From Streptomyces sp. KMM 9044 (lineage in GTDB: Bacteria; Actinomycetota; Actinomycetes; Streptomycetales; Streptomycetaceae): a stretch of DNA of 64,000 bases. The stretch is from assembly GCF_024701375.2 (NCBI RefSeq), contig NZ_CP113910.1, forward strand, positions 930,001 to 994,000. The letters are read 5' to 3'. Shown here piece by piece: positions 18,112 to 26,652 of the stretch. Every line of letters begins with the position of its first letter. Position 1 is the first letter of the stretch. A program made the position numbers and the translations under genes. The notes beneath the pieces were generated by a model. It saw only the letters and a program-made list of their open reading frames with translations. It had not been told where the DNA came from and did not search any database.

Positions 18112-19389
18112 GTGACGACTCCACCGGCTACCGAGGTCAGCGATGCGAGCGAGCTGCGCCACCAACTCGTCGAGCAACTCCGCGCCGACAACCACATCCG
18201 CACCGCTGCCGTCGAGCGAGCCTTTCGCACCGTGCCCCGTCATGCCTTCGCCCCCGAGGTGACCCTCCAAGCCGCGTACGCCGACGACACCGTCCCCACC
18301 CGCCATGCGCCCGACGGCCGGGTGATCAGCTCCATCTCCGCGCCCTGGCTGCAGGCCGACATGCTCGAAGCCGCCCGCATCCAGCCCGGCCACCACGTGC
18401 TGGAGATCGGTTCCGGCGGCTACAACGCCGCCCTGATCGCCGAACTCGCCGGTCCGACCGGGCACGTCACCACCCTCGACATCGACCCGGCCGTCACCGA
18501 GCGGGCAACCCGCTTCCTCGCCGAGACCGGGTACGACGGCGTCCGCGTCGTCACCGCGGACGCCGAGCACCTGCTCGCGTCGCTGGTCCCGAATGGCGGA
18601 TTCGACGCCATTGTGGTCACCGTCGACACCTGGGACCTGCCCTGGATCGGCGCCCTGGCGGAAGGCGGCCGTCTCGTCGCGCCGCTGCGGCTGCACGGCT
18701 ACCACTGGGCCATCGGCTTCACCAAGGTCAAGGGGGCGCTGCTCAGCGACGAGCCGCTCATCGTGTGCGGCTTCGTCGCCATGCAGGGCGATGGCGCCTG
18801 GAGCGCCAACCGCCGTGCCGTCCCCGGCACCGGTGTTCACCTGTCCTGGGAGGACGGCACCCCGCTGCCCGTCGACCAGCTCGCCCCCGCTCTCGCCCGT
18901 GAGCCGACCGTCATCCGCACCAATATCACCGTCGGCGGCCAGGAGCCCTTCGACCTCCTCACCCTCTACCTGGCCGGGGTCCTTCCCGGCTTCTGCCGCC
19001 TGGAAGTGGACCCCGACGGCGACAACGGAGTCCTGAATCCGCCGCCCGAGCACTGGCCCGCCGCCACCATCGTCCGTGGGGCATCCCTCGCCCGGCTGGC
19101 CCATGAGCGCATCAGTGACGGAGACGACGGCAAGGGCCGGTACGAGTTCGTCGTCCACGGCTACGGCAACCAAGGACACCTCGCCGCGCAGGAGGTGGCC
19201 GAGCAGGTCGCGTACTGGCAGCGCAACCACCGCGGCGCCCGCTGCCCCCTCATCACCGCCCGCCAGGCAGCCGGCCGTGCCTCGGCGGACACGGACCATG
19301 AACCGCACGTGTTCGCCAAGAAGCACACCCGTATCACCGTGGACTGGCCGATCGTCTCCGGTAGGGCGGGGAGCCGCAGCACCGGATGA
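18112..19389 (+). CDS. Second FxLD-system O-methyltransferase
   Basis: A 425-residue SAM-dependent methyltransferase of the protein-isoaspartate type, closely parallel to the C-terminal domain of the fusion at 5014. It has AVERAFRTVPRHAF, ISSISAPWLQADML, the SAM loop LEIGSGGYNAAL near residue 105, and LDIDPAV. The C-terminal 200 residues match the FxLD-specific extension (TLYLAGVLPGF and EFVVHGYGNQG). The SAM loop is one residue shorter than in the fusion (GSGGY against GAATGY). GAAGGA lies eight bases before the GTG. Two such enzymes in one cluster suggest two methylation sites, or redundancy. Confidence 0.85.
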   Translation: MTTPPATEVSDASELRHQLVEQLRADNHIRTAAVERAFRTVPRHAFAPEVTLQAAYADDTVPTRHAPDGRVISSISAPWLQADMLEAARIQPGHHVLEIGSGGYNAALIAELAGPTGHVTTLDIDPAVTERATRFLAETGYDGVRVVTADAEHLLASLVPNGGFDAIVVTVDTWDLPWIGALAEGGRLVAPLRLHGYHWAIGFTKVKGALLSDEPLIVCGFVAMQGDGAWSANRRAVPGTGVHLSWEDGTPLPVDQLAPALAREPTVIRTNITVGGQEPFDLLTLYLAGVLPGFCRLEVDPDGDNGVLNPPPEHWPAATIVRGASLARLAHERISDGDDGKGRYEFVVHGYGNQGHLAAQEVAEQVAYWQRNHRGARCPLITARQAAGRASADTDHEPHVFAKKHTRITVDWPIVSGRAGSRSTG

Positions 19390-19466
19390 ACAGCGGTGCC
19401 TCCCGCTCTCCCCCAGCTGGTCCGCGCTGAACCCCCACCCGTCCACCGCCCGAAAGGCAGAGCCAC

Positions 19467-20593
19467 GTGACCTCTCCCGTCTCCGCTTCGGATCACGTCA
19501 CCCCGCGTCCCGCTCCGCCCGCCCGGCAGTACGCCGCTTCCCGGCATGCCGCGTGGCTCGGCGCTGCGGCGATCATCACCGACGAGGTCGGCCGGGTCCT
19601 GCTGGTGCACCCCACCTACCGCAAGGACGACTCGTGGCTGCTGCCCGGAGGCGTCGTCGAACCCGGCGAACACCCGCACATCACCTGCCGGCGCGAGATC
19701 ACCGAGGAACTGGGCCTCGATCTGCCCCTGTCGGCCGTGCTCGCCGTCCACTCCTTCTCCCCGCACCACCCCGACCTGCAGCCCGCCACGCCGTGCCCCG
19801 GAGAGGTCCGGTTCGTCTTCGACGGCGGAACCCTCACCCTCGGCCAAGTGCAGGCGATCCGCCTGCCGCGCGAGGAGCTGTCCGAGTTCGCTTTCCTGGA
19901 GACCCGGGACGCGGTGCAGCGGCTGCGCCCCGTGGATGGGCAGATCATGCTCGCTGCCTACCGTGCCCGGCTCGGGAACACCGCCACCGCTCACCTCGCC
20001 GACGGCCGGCACATCCTCGGTGTCCCGGCCTTGGACCGGCACGACGTCCACGTCCGCTATCGGCCCTTGTGGGACAGCCCTCTCCACCGCGGCCCCGTCC
20101 CCGACCGGCTGCCCGTGCAGCAAGCCTGGGCGTGGTGCTTCGTCCCCGACGGCCGGGTCGTCCTGGTGGCCCGCGGGGCGCGCTGCCCATGCTGCCCGGC
20201 GGCACCGTGGAGGAGACCGACGCGACGCCCGAGGGCACCCTGCACCGCGAAGCCGCCGAGGAAGCCCAGCTCACCCTGGCCGATCCGGTGCGACTGGGCT
20301 GGGTGCTGGACGAGACCGGCAAGGTCTACGGCAGCGTTGGGCCCAACGCCCGGCTCCGCCTGGCCGCCCGGGTCACCGCCGTCGGACCGGCGGCCGTCGA
20401 CCCCACCGCCGGCCACCCCTTCGCCCGCGTGCTCGCTACACCCGCCCAGGCAGCCGCCCTGCTGGGCTGGGGCCCACCCGGCGCACGGCAAGCCCAGCTC
20501 GCGGTGGACACCGCACGCGAGCGGTGGGGCCTGCCCGCCGCGCGCGCCGCCGCCATCGAGGAGATCCCGGCGGAGGGGATGCGGCTGAGCTGA
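19467..20593 (+). pseudogene. Double-Nudix protein gene with a one-base frameshift
   Basis: The first frame (from GTG 19467) encodes an intact Nudix domain with the box GGVVEPGEHPHITCRREITEE, then a second domain starting WAWCFVPDGRVVLVARGAR. At about 20175-20183 the frame is lost. The continuation, LPMLPGGTVEE and then LHREAAEEAQL to the stop at 20593, is in the frame set by deleting one base. Nudix enzymes cleave nucleoside diphosphates linked to another group. The second box is degenerate (an insertion between Gly and Glu). Either a real one-base deletion or a sequencing error; as given, only the first Nudix domain is made intact. Confidence 0.72.
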
Positions 20594-20649
20594 CCCGAAC
20601 CCTGCCCCGCCTCGACTCGTCCCGCTCCATGCCCTTGTGAGGTAGCCCT

Positions 20650-22131
20650 ATGCCGCTGTCGCACGACCACATCCGCACCGCCGTCGAGACCTATCTCGCG
20701 CGCCACCCTCACGAGCGCGAGCAGCTCGGCGCCCTCTTGGATGCCCTCGAACGTCCCACCGACATCGCCAGCCGTACTACCTTCACCGGACATGTCACCT
20801 GCGGCGCGATCGTCCTCGACCCGCTCGGCCGCGTCCTGCACGTGCTCCACCTGGCAAGCGGGAAGGTTCTCGCCCCCGGCGGACACGCCGATCCCTCTGA
20901 TGAGTCCCTGGCCGGGACGGCGCTGCGGGAGCTGCACGAGGAGACCGGAATCCCGCCCCAGGCGGTCACGCCGTGGCCTGGCTACGAGACGGTGCCGTTC
21001 GACATCGACCTCCATGACATCGACGCCCACCCGGGCAAAGGCGAACCCGAACACCAGCACTTCGACCTCCGGTTCCTCTTCCGCCTGCACACCACGAACG
21101 AGGTGGAGGTGAGGCTGCAGGAAGAGGAGGTCGGCGGCATCGAGTGGCGGCCCCTGGACAAGACAGCCTCGCCTTCCCTGCGCGAGAAGCTCCTCAAGCT
21201 CCCGCTCCAGGCCGAACCGGAGACGGCCAACGCCTCCGCCCTGATCTACAACGACCACGGCGAGTACCTGCTCCACCTGCGCGACTACTTCCCCGGCGAG
21301 ATCTGCGAGCCGGGCATGTGGTCCCTGCTGGGCGGCGGCAGAGAGCCCCAGGACGCCACCCTGGAACACACGGTGCGGCGCGAGCTGCACGAGGAAGCCG
21401 ACCTCCACATCGCCGACCTGACCCCGTTCGGCACCGAGGAAGCGACCGACGACGCCGGCAGGACCGTACCCATCGCCATCTACGCCGGGCGCTGGAACGG
21501 CGACCCTCGTGACCTCCACCTGACGGAAGGGGTGATGCTGGCCTGGTTCGCTCCCGACGACCTCGACCGCCTGCGTATCGCACCCACCACCCGCGACCTC
21601 GTACGGCGCCACGCCGCCAGCCTCCCCACCAGCACCGCGCCGCAGAACAGGCTCGTACCACACGAGGAGCACCGAGCTTCGCCGCACGGCACGGTCCTCA
21701 ACGTCATCGGTGTCCACCTCTACCTGGAGCGGCCCGACGGGACGGTGCTGCTCGGGCTGCGCCACCCCGACTCCGCGTTCGCGCCGTCCACCTGGCACGT
21801 CCTGGCCGGCCACTGCGAGCAGGAGAACGCCATCACCTGCCTGATCAGAGAGGCACGGGAGGAAGCCGGCCTGCACATCGAGCGCCAGGACGTCGAACTC
21901 GTCCACGTGATCCACCACATCGACCGCGCCGGGGACCGGCCCCGCATGGGCCTGTTCTTCCGCGCCCGCGCCTGGAGCGGCGAGCCGGAACTGCGTGAGC
22001 CGGACAAGTGCACCCAGTGGAAGTTCTGGGACCCCGCCGCGCTGCCCGACGACCTCGTCCCCTACACCCGGGTGGCCATCGGAAAGATCCAGAACGGGGA
22101 GCTGTACAGCGAGTCGGGCTGGCCCGCATGA
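20650..22131 (+). CDS. Triple-Nudix domain protein
   Basis: A 493-residue protein with three consecutive Nudix domains. The boxes are GGHADPSDESLAGTALRELH (about residue 79), GGGREPQDATLEHTVRRELH (about 228) and GHCEQENAITCLIREAREEA (about 391). The first two carry the R-E-L-x-E-E core and the third R-E-A-R-E-E, so all could bind the catalytic metal. Three Nudix modules in one chain are unusual. Substrate is unknown; nucleotide-sugar-like, capped or oxidised nucleotides are all possible for the superfamily. It follows the double-Nudix gene and overlaps the next gene by ATGA, so it is part of one operon. Confidence 0.85.
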   Translation: MPLSHDHIRTAVETYLARHPHEREQLGALLDALERPTDIASRTTFTGHVTCGAIVLDPLGRVLHVLHLASGKVLAPGGHADPSDESLAGTALRELHEETGIPPQAVTPWPGYETVPFDIDLHDIDAHPGKGEPEHQHFDLRFLFRLHTTNEVEVRLQEEEVGGIEWRPLDKTASPSLREKLLKLPLQAEPETANASALIYNDHGEYLLHLRDYFPGEICEPGMWSLLGGGREPQDATLEHTVRRELHEEADLHIADLTPFGTEEATDDAGRTVPIAIYAGRWNGDPRDLHLTEGVMLAWFAPDDLDRLRIAPTTRDLVRRHAASLPTSTAPQNRLVPHEEHRASPHGTVLNVIGVHLYLERPDGTVLLGLRHPDSAFAPSTWHVLAGHCEQENAITCLIREAREEAGLHIERQDVELVHVIHHIDRAGDRPRMGLFFRARAWSGEPELREPDKCTQWKFWDPAALPDDLVPYTRVAIGKIQNGELYSESGWPA

Positions 22132-23396
22132 CCGGCACACCGAGCGGCGCACACCGTCGTGTGTCCACTGCAACTGCGGTCGGCCGTGAGGACACTCGCC
22201 TGGTGGTGATCCGCGGCAACTCGGCGTCAGGCAAGTCAAGCGTGGCCCAGGGCCTGCGAGATCGCTACGGCCGCGGTATCGCGATCGTGGGCCAGGACGT
22301 GATCCGCCGGAACGTGCTCAGGGAACACGACACCGCGCGCGGCGCCAACATCGCCCTGCTGGGCAGGATCGCACGCGACGCACTGAACGCCGGCTTTCAC
22401 GTGGTGCTGGAGGGGATCCTGTACGCCGATCGCTACAGCCACATGATCACGTCTCTGGTACGGGACCACCGCGGCGTCTCCTGCTGCTACTACCTGGACG
22501 TGCCGCTGGAGGCGACGTTGGTCCGGCACGCGTCGAAGGCGGATGCCGCGTACCTGGCCCAGGTCACCGACGGCCACCTCACCTCCTGGTACCGCGAGCT
22601 GGATCTGCTGCCCGACGGTCTGGAGACCGTGATCCCCGCCGACAGCACGCTGCAGGACACCATCGCGCGCATCCTGCGCGAAACCGACCTGGCCCCTGCC
22701 TCCCCCATCCCGCCACCGCAGTGCAAGCCGTCACAGGGAGACTCGATGAGCAGTCCGGTATTGATGTCCGATCCGCGGGTCGCCGCGGTCCCTGTGCGCG
22801 AGTGCGGGGAGCCGCTCGTCGACGTGCGTGATCACGGCTTCCGCGTCGATCCCCGCAAGCACGATCCGCTGGGCGCGTTCGCCCACGTCCGCGAGGGCGT
22901 CCTGGCCCGGCTGGAGCACGCCCGCTCGCTCCTGCCCGCCGGCACCGACCTTCTGTTCATCGAGGGCTACCGGCCACTGGCCCTGCAGCAGCGCTACTTC
23001 ACCGAGTACCGGGACGAGCTGGCCGCCGCTCACCCCGGCTGGACAGCTGAGCAGCTGCATCAGGCCGCCAGCCGGTACGTGTCGCCGCCGGAGATCGCGC
23101 CCCACTCCGCGGGTGCGGCCGTGGACGTCACCCTCGTCGACCAGGACGGCCACGAACTCGACCTCGGCACCCGCGTCAATGCCTCCCCCGAGGAGAGCGA
23201 CGGTGCCTGCTTCACTCACGCCTCCAACCTCAGCGATCGCGCGCGCCGCCATCGCACGCTGCTGCTCAACGCCATGGAGACCGCAGGTTTTACGAACTAT
23301 GGAACCGAGTTCTGGCACTACTCGGCAGCGGACCGGTACGACGCGCTGATGCGGCAGGAGCCGCACGCGCGCTACGGACCGATCGAACTGCCCTGA
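22128..23396 (+). CDS. P-loop kinase fused in frame to a VanX-type D-Ala-D-Ala dipeptidase
   Basis: A 422-residue frame with two domains. Residues 1-200 are a small P-loop kinase: Walker A GNSASGKSS at 30-38, VGQDVIRRNVL, and VLEGILYA, like zeta-toxin or uncharacterised Streptomyces kinases. From Met207 the protein is an M15D peptidase of the VanX type: a GYRPL box, the zinc-site region PHSAGAAVDVTL giving His and Asp, and EFWHYSAAD giving the catalytic Glu and last His. A GGGAG ribosome site precedes Met207, so the dipeptidase can also be made alone. Start ATG 22128 overlaps the previous stop. Confidence 0.82.
   Translation: MTGTPSGAHRRVSTATAVGREDTRLVVIRGNSASGKSSVAQGLRDRYGRGIAIVGQDVIRRNVLREHDTARGANIALLGRIARDALNAGFHVVLEGILYADRYSHMITSLVRDHRGVSCCYYLDVPLEATLVRHASKADAAYLAQVTDGHLTSWYRELDLLPDGLETVIPADSTLQDTIARILRETDLAPASPIPPPQCKPSQGDSMSSPVLMSDPRVAAVPVRECGEPLVDVRDHGFRVDPRKHDPLGAFAHVREGVLARLEHARSLLPAGTDLLFIEGYRPLALQQRYFTEYRDELAAAHPGWTAEQLHQAASRYVSPPEIAPHSAGAAVDVTLVDQDGHELDLGTRVNASPEESDGACFTHASNLSDRARRHRTLLLNAMETAGFTNYGTEFWHYSAADRYDALMRQEPHARYGPIELP
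22736..22748 (+). promoter_or_regulatory. Internal ribosome binding site and ATG for the dipeptidase domain
   Basis: GGGAG at 22736-22740 and ATG at 22746-22748 sit precisely at the kinase-dipeptidase boundary, in frame with the upstream kinase. The usual stop codon between two such genes is absent, so both a fusion and a separate 216-residue dipeptidase are possible. Confidence 0.5.
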
Positions 23397-23526
23397 CGCG
23401 CCGGCATCCTCGGTCGCTTCCTCGCCACCCACGCCGATCCGGAAACACAGGAGCGCGGCCACCGCACCCTGGACCGGTGGCGATCCCAAGTCCGCAACGG
23501 ACGGAACGCATCGAACGGAGGCACGT

Positions 23527-24429
23527 ATGACTGACGACACCCAGCAGGCGATCCCAGCCGTCCCGAGCCCGGCGGCCGGAGACGAACCACACGAGCACCA
23601 CATGCGCCTGCTCGGGCGGTACTACCGCCAAGTGGAAGCAGGCCGCAAGACGATCGAAGTGAGGGTGGCCACCCCGAACAAGCTCGCCGTCGCCGCCGGT
23701 GACACGGTCGTCTTCCACGACCGGGACACCGGGCGGGAACTCGACGTCATCGTGCGGCGGATCACCCCGTACCCCTCCTTCGAGGACCTGCTCAGCTCGG
23801 AGGACACCGCGCGCATCGACCCGGACGGGCCGCCCGGAGAGCTGCTCGCCGACCTCCGCCGCATCTACCCGCCGGCCAAGGAGGCCCTCGGCGCTCTCGC
23901 CCTCGCATTCGATCACCGCCCCGCCCGGCCCGGCCGCCTCATGCCGCTGACGGCCGAGGAGTACGCGCAGACCGTCCCCCACCACACGGTGTACGGCTGC
24001 CTGTACATCCGTGACGAGCACGACCGGCCCATCCAGCTCCGCTCGGTCTACGGCTCGAGACTCTGGCAGTTCCCGGGCGGCAACCTGGACGCCCCAGGCG
24101 AGGACCCGCTGCAGACCGCACGGCGTGAGGCGGTCGAGGAGACGGGCCTCGAACTGGGTCTGGGAACGCCGAGGCTGCTCCTGACGCACTTCTTGCACGC
24201 CGGGGCGCGCCTGCCGTTAAACAAGGTGGGGCTCATCTTCGACGGAGGGCGGCTGACCGCCGGCCAGCTCGGTCGGATCCGCCTTGATCCCGACGAGCAC
24301 GACATGTGGGCCGTCCACGACCTCGCGACCTGGCAGGAGCTGATGGCGCCGCGCGCCTTCGCCCGCCTCGACGCCGTCGAACGAGCCCGGCGCGGCGAGG
24401 GCCCCGCGTACCTGATCACGCACACCTGA
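23527..24429 (+). CDS. ASCH domain-Nudix hydrolase fusion
   Basis: A 300-residue protein. Residues 20-135 are an ASCH (RNA-binding PUA-like) domain: RYYRQVEAGRKTIEVRV, then KLAVAAGDTVVFHD, then a Y-P-S-F-E-D-L-L helix. Residues 145-295 form a Nudix domain with the near-consensus box GGNLDAPGEDPLQTARREAV followed by EETGLE; one residue is extra in the loop before the first Glu. ASCH domains bind RNA or act as amidohydrolases on modified nucleosides, so a fusion to Nudix suggests work on a nucleotide or RNA end. It is in the same direction as the other Nudix genes. Confidence 0.82.
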   Translation: MTDDTQQAIPAVPSPAAGDEPHEHHMRLLGRYYRQVEAGRKTIEVRVATPNKLAVAAGDTVVFHDRDTGRELDVIVRRITPYPSFEDLLSSEDTARIDPDGPPGELLADLRRIYPPAKEALGALALAFDHRPARPGRLMPLTAEEYAQTVPHHTVYGCLYIRDEHDRPIQLRSVYGSRLWQFPGGNLDAPGEDPLQTARREAVEETGLELGLGTPRLLLTHFLHAGARLPLNKVGLIFDGGRLTAGQLGRIRLDPDEHDMWAVHDLATWQELMAPRAFARLDAVERARRGEGPAYLITHT

Positions 24430-24457
24430 TCCCCAGCACGCCACCCAGGAGGCAACC

Positions 24458-25657
24458 GTGCCCGCCGAGGACACCAACACCCGGGCCTGGCAGATCTACG
24501 GCCGGCGCCAACTGGCCCGCGCCTACACCCCACCCATCCCCGACCGGCTCGGCTGGACGCCCTGGGAAGGGGTCGGGCCGGGAGCAGAAGTCCTCGGCGA
24601 CGTCACCGGCCGCCGCGTCCTGGACATCGGCTCCGGAGCCGGCCACCACGCCGTCCACCTGGCCCAGGCTCACGGAGCCCACGTCACCGGCATCGAGCTG
24701 TCCCCGACCCAGCACGAGCGCGCCGTCTCCGCCCACGCGGACGTTGACGGCGTTGAATTCGTGCAAGCAGACGTGACCGAGTACCTGGCCGGAGCCGAGC
24801 CGTTCGACGCCGCGTACGCCATCGGGACGCTCGCCTTCATCGACCCGCACCGCTCGCTGCCGGCACTGCGCGACGGACTGCGTCCGGGCGCCCCCTTGAT
24901 CCTCTCGCTCCTGCACACCGACCTGCACGGCCGCGGTCCGTCCACGGAGGTGGCGCCGCGCGAGCAGATGATCCTGCTGCGCGACGACCCGCCCCTGCCG
25001 ACACAGATGTGGGTCCTGGCACCGCAGCTGTGGGAGGACCTGCTCACCGAGTGCGGCTTCCGCGTCGAAGCCATCGACCTGCTGCCACACCCCGATGAGA
25101 ACGCCACGGTCATCCAGCAGCTCATCCGCGCCCGGCGCCTGCCCGCCCGGCCTGCGCGCCTCTCCAGCCGACCCCGCAGCACCCAGGCGCCAGCCGCCCA
25201 CGCGGCCGTCGGCGTCGGAGCGATCCTGCTCAGCGAACAGGGCATCCTGCTGGGCCGGCACCGCCGCGGCACCTTCGAACTGCCCGGCGGAAGCGTGGAG
25301 GCCGGGGAATCCTTCGAAGACGCGGTGATCCGCGAACTTGCCGAGGAGACCGGGCTGGTCGCTCACGCCGAGGACGTGGAGCTTCTGGGCACGCTCGTCG
25401 ACCACGTCGAAGGTGTCCTGCGGGTCACCGTCGGCGCGCTCGTCCACGCCTGGCAAGGGCATCCGACCACGCAGCCGGACGAGAGCGTCGGCGACTGGGC
25501 GTGGTACCCGCTCGATCAGCTCCCCGACGGCCTGTTCGTGTGCAGCGCCCAGATCCTCACTGCATGGCGGCCCGACTTGCCCATCGACCACCCACCCGCG
25601 CACTTCACGCGTTTCGCATCCGGACCAGCGGCCACGCCGGGCAACGGCCCGATCTGA
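24458..25657 (+). CDS. SAM-dependent methyltransferase-Nudix fusion
   Basis: A 399-residue protein starting at GTG with a perfect AGGAGG. Residues 1-215 are a class I methyltransferase: VLDIGSGAGHHAVHLA near residue 50, then GIELSPTQ, then AYAIGTLAFIDPHRSL. After a Pro/Ala-rich linker (about 220-247), residues 250-390 are a Nudix domain with the full box GGSVEAGESFEDAVIRELAE followed by ETGL. Joining a small-molecule methyltransferase to a Nudix hydrolase suggests both act on one substrate. It is the last gene of the Nudix group and is followed by two hairpins. Confidence 0.85.
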   Translation: MPAEDTNTRAWQIYGRRQLARAYTPPIPDRLGWTPWEGVGPGAEVLGDVTGRRVLDIGSGAGHHAVHLAQAHGAHVTGIELSPTQHERAVSAHADVDGVEFVQADVTEYLAGAEPFDAAYAIGTLAFIDPHRSLPALRDGLRPGAPLILSLLHTDLHGRGPSTEVAPREQMILLRDDPPLPTQMWVLAPQLWEDLLTECGFRVEAIDLLPHPDENATVIQQLIRARRLPARPARLSSRPRSTQAPAAHAAVGVGAILLSEQGILLGRHRRGTFELPGGSVEAGESFEDAVIRELAEETGLVAHAEDVELLGTLVDHVEGVLRVTVGALVHAWQGHPTTQPDESVGDWAWYPLDQLPDGLFVCSAQILTAWRPDLPIDHPPAHFTRFASGPAATPGNGPI

Positions 25658-25715
25658 ACGCCGGCACCGACGTACCTGTCGCGCCACCTCAGCCTTCCCG
25701 TCGAAGGAGACAAAA

Positions 25716-25838
25716 GTGGGCGCGGGCGTACTCGTGGAACTCTGGGTATTCGCCGAGGAGCACGAGGGCGCGCGGGAAGGGCCTCCGCCCTTCCCGATCT
25801 TCTTGGGAAGAAGAAGATCTCCAACTTCGGGCTCGTGA
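25716..25838 (+). CDS. Possible 40-residue small ORF
   Basis: A GTG at 25716 has GAAGGAG eight bases upstream and opens a 40-codon frame (start GAGVLVELWVFAEEHEG). The second half is laid over two hairpins, so the frame may be a degraded gene start or a leader. No family is recognised. Confidence 0.25.
   Translation: MGAGVLVELWVFAEEHEGAREGPPPFPIFLGRRRSPTSGS
25774..25819 (+). terminator. Two tandem perfect hairpins after the Nudix genes
   Basis: Hairpin one pairs GGGAAGGGC (25774-25782) with GCCCTTCCC (25787-25795). Hairpin two pairs GATCTTCTT (25796-25804) with AAGAAGATC (25811-25819). They abut without a gap. They lie between the rightward Nudix genes and the leftward kinase gene and could stop transcription from either side, or be a structured RNA element. 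Confidence 0.55.
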
Positions 25839-25985
25839 TGGGACGAGGTTGCCGTCCTGGACGGTAGCGGCTGGTGCTGCGCGCGAGATCCTCGAAGTCC
25901 CTGCGGTCTTTGGGTGTAGTTCAGAACGTGCGGGCGTGCTGGAAAACGCTGTCGAGCCCCGCGTCCGTGTGCGTGCTCACTGGGC

Positions 25986-26648
25986 TCATTCGGACAGTTC
26001 AGGGAACAGGCCACGCTGGTCGAGGGCCTGCCAGGCGGTGTGCAGGACGGTGGCGCGGTCGTTGGCGGCGTCGATGCGGACCACCGGGCCCAGGGCCGGG
26101 TAGGCGGCGGCTTCGTCGGTGACCGTCTGATAGACCTCGCGGACGCGGGCCTGGATGTCCAGGACGTCCCAGTCCGGGCGGGTGGCGTCGCCGGAGCGGG
26201 CGGCGGCCCGCTCCATGGCGGCCTCGGGTGAGATGTCGAGGACCAGCGTGAGGTCGGGGATGACGCCGAGGTGTTCGGCCAGGTGGGGGTAGGTCTCCTT
26301 CGGGCTCCGGTCGTGTTTGACCGCGAAGAAGGCGAGTTCGGACAGCAGCCACCGGTCCGCGATCACCGGGCGCGCCGGCAACGACGGCGCGATCAGTCGG
26401 GTGGCGGTGGCCTGCTTGTCCGCGGCGAGCGCGGCCAGATAGCGGTACTGGTTGTCGGCGGACGGCTGGTACTTGCCCTCGACCAGGTCGGCGGCCACCG
26501 ATGCGTCGAGGAAGTTGGTGGTCAGCACCGCGAGCGGGGTGACCCGGTACAGGCCCTCGAAGAGGCGGAAGAGCCCCTTGCGCAAGGTGGTCTTGCCGGT
26601 GCCGTCCAGGCCCTCGACGACGATGAACGGGTTACGTGTGTTCTGCAT
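25986..26648 (-). CDS. tmk: Thymidylate kinase-like protein
   Basis: A 220-residue P-loop kinase of the dTMP-kinase type: Walker A VEGLDGTGKTT at residues 11-21, the VIADRW box near residue 95 (the D-R-x motif that contacts the phosphate acceptor) and a LID-like Arg-rich segment near 150. Such enzymes phosphorylate dTMP to dTDP with ATP; relatives in accessory clusters may act on other nucleoside phosphates. The gene ends the leftward pair with the unknown protein upstream (four-base gap). A housekeeping tmk usually lies elsewhere, so a cluster-specific role next to the Nudix genes is plausible. Confidence 0.82.
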   Translation of the reverse strand: MQNTRNPFIVVEGLDGTGKTTLRKGLFRLFEGLYRVTPLAVLTTNFLDASVAADLVEGKYQPSADNQYRYLAALAADKQATATRLIAPSLPARPVIADRWLLSELAFFAVKHDRSPKETYPHLAEHLGVIPDLTLVLDISPEAAMERAAARSGDATRPDWDVLDIQARVREVYQTVTDEAAAYPALGPVVRIDAANDRATVLHTAWQALDQRGLFPELSE

Positions 26649-26652
26649 CGGC

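Noticed and set aside
20326..22239. A long minus-strand frame opposite the triple-Nudix gene
   Set aside because: The plus strand has three Nudix boxes in one frame; the opposite frame is low-complexity.
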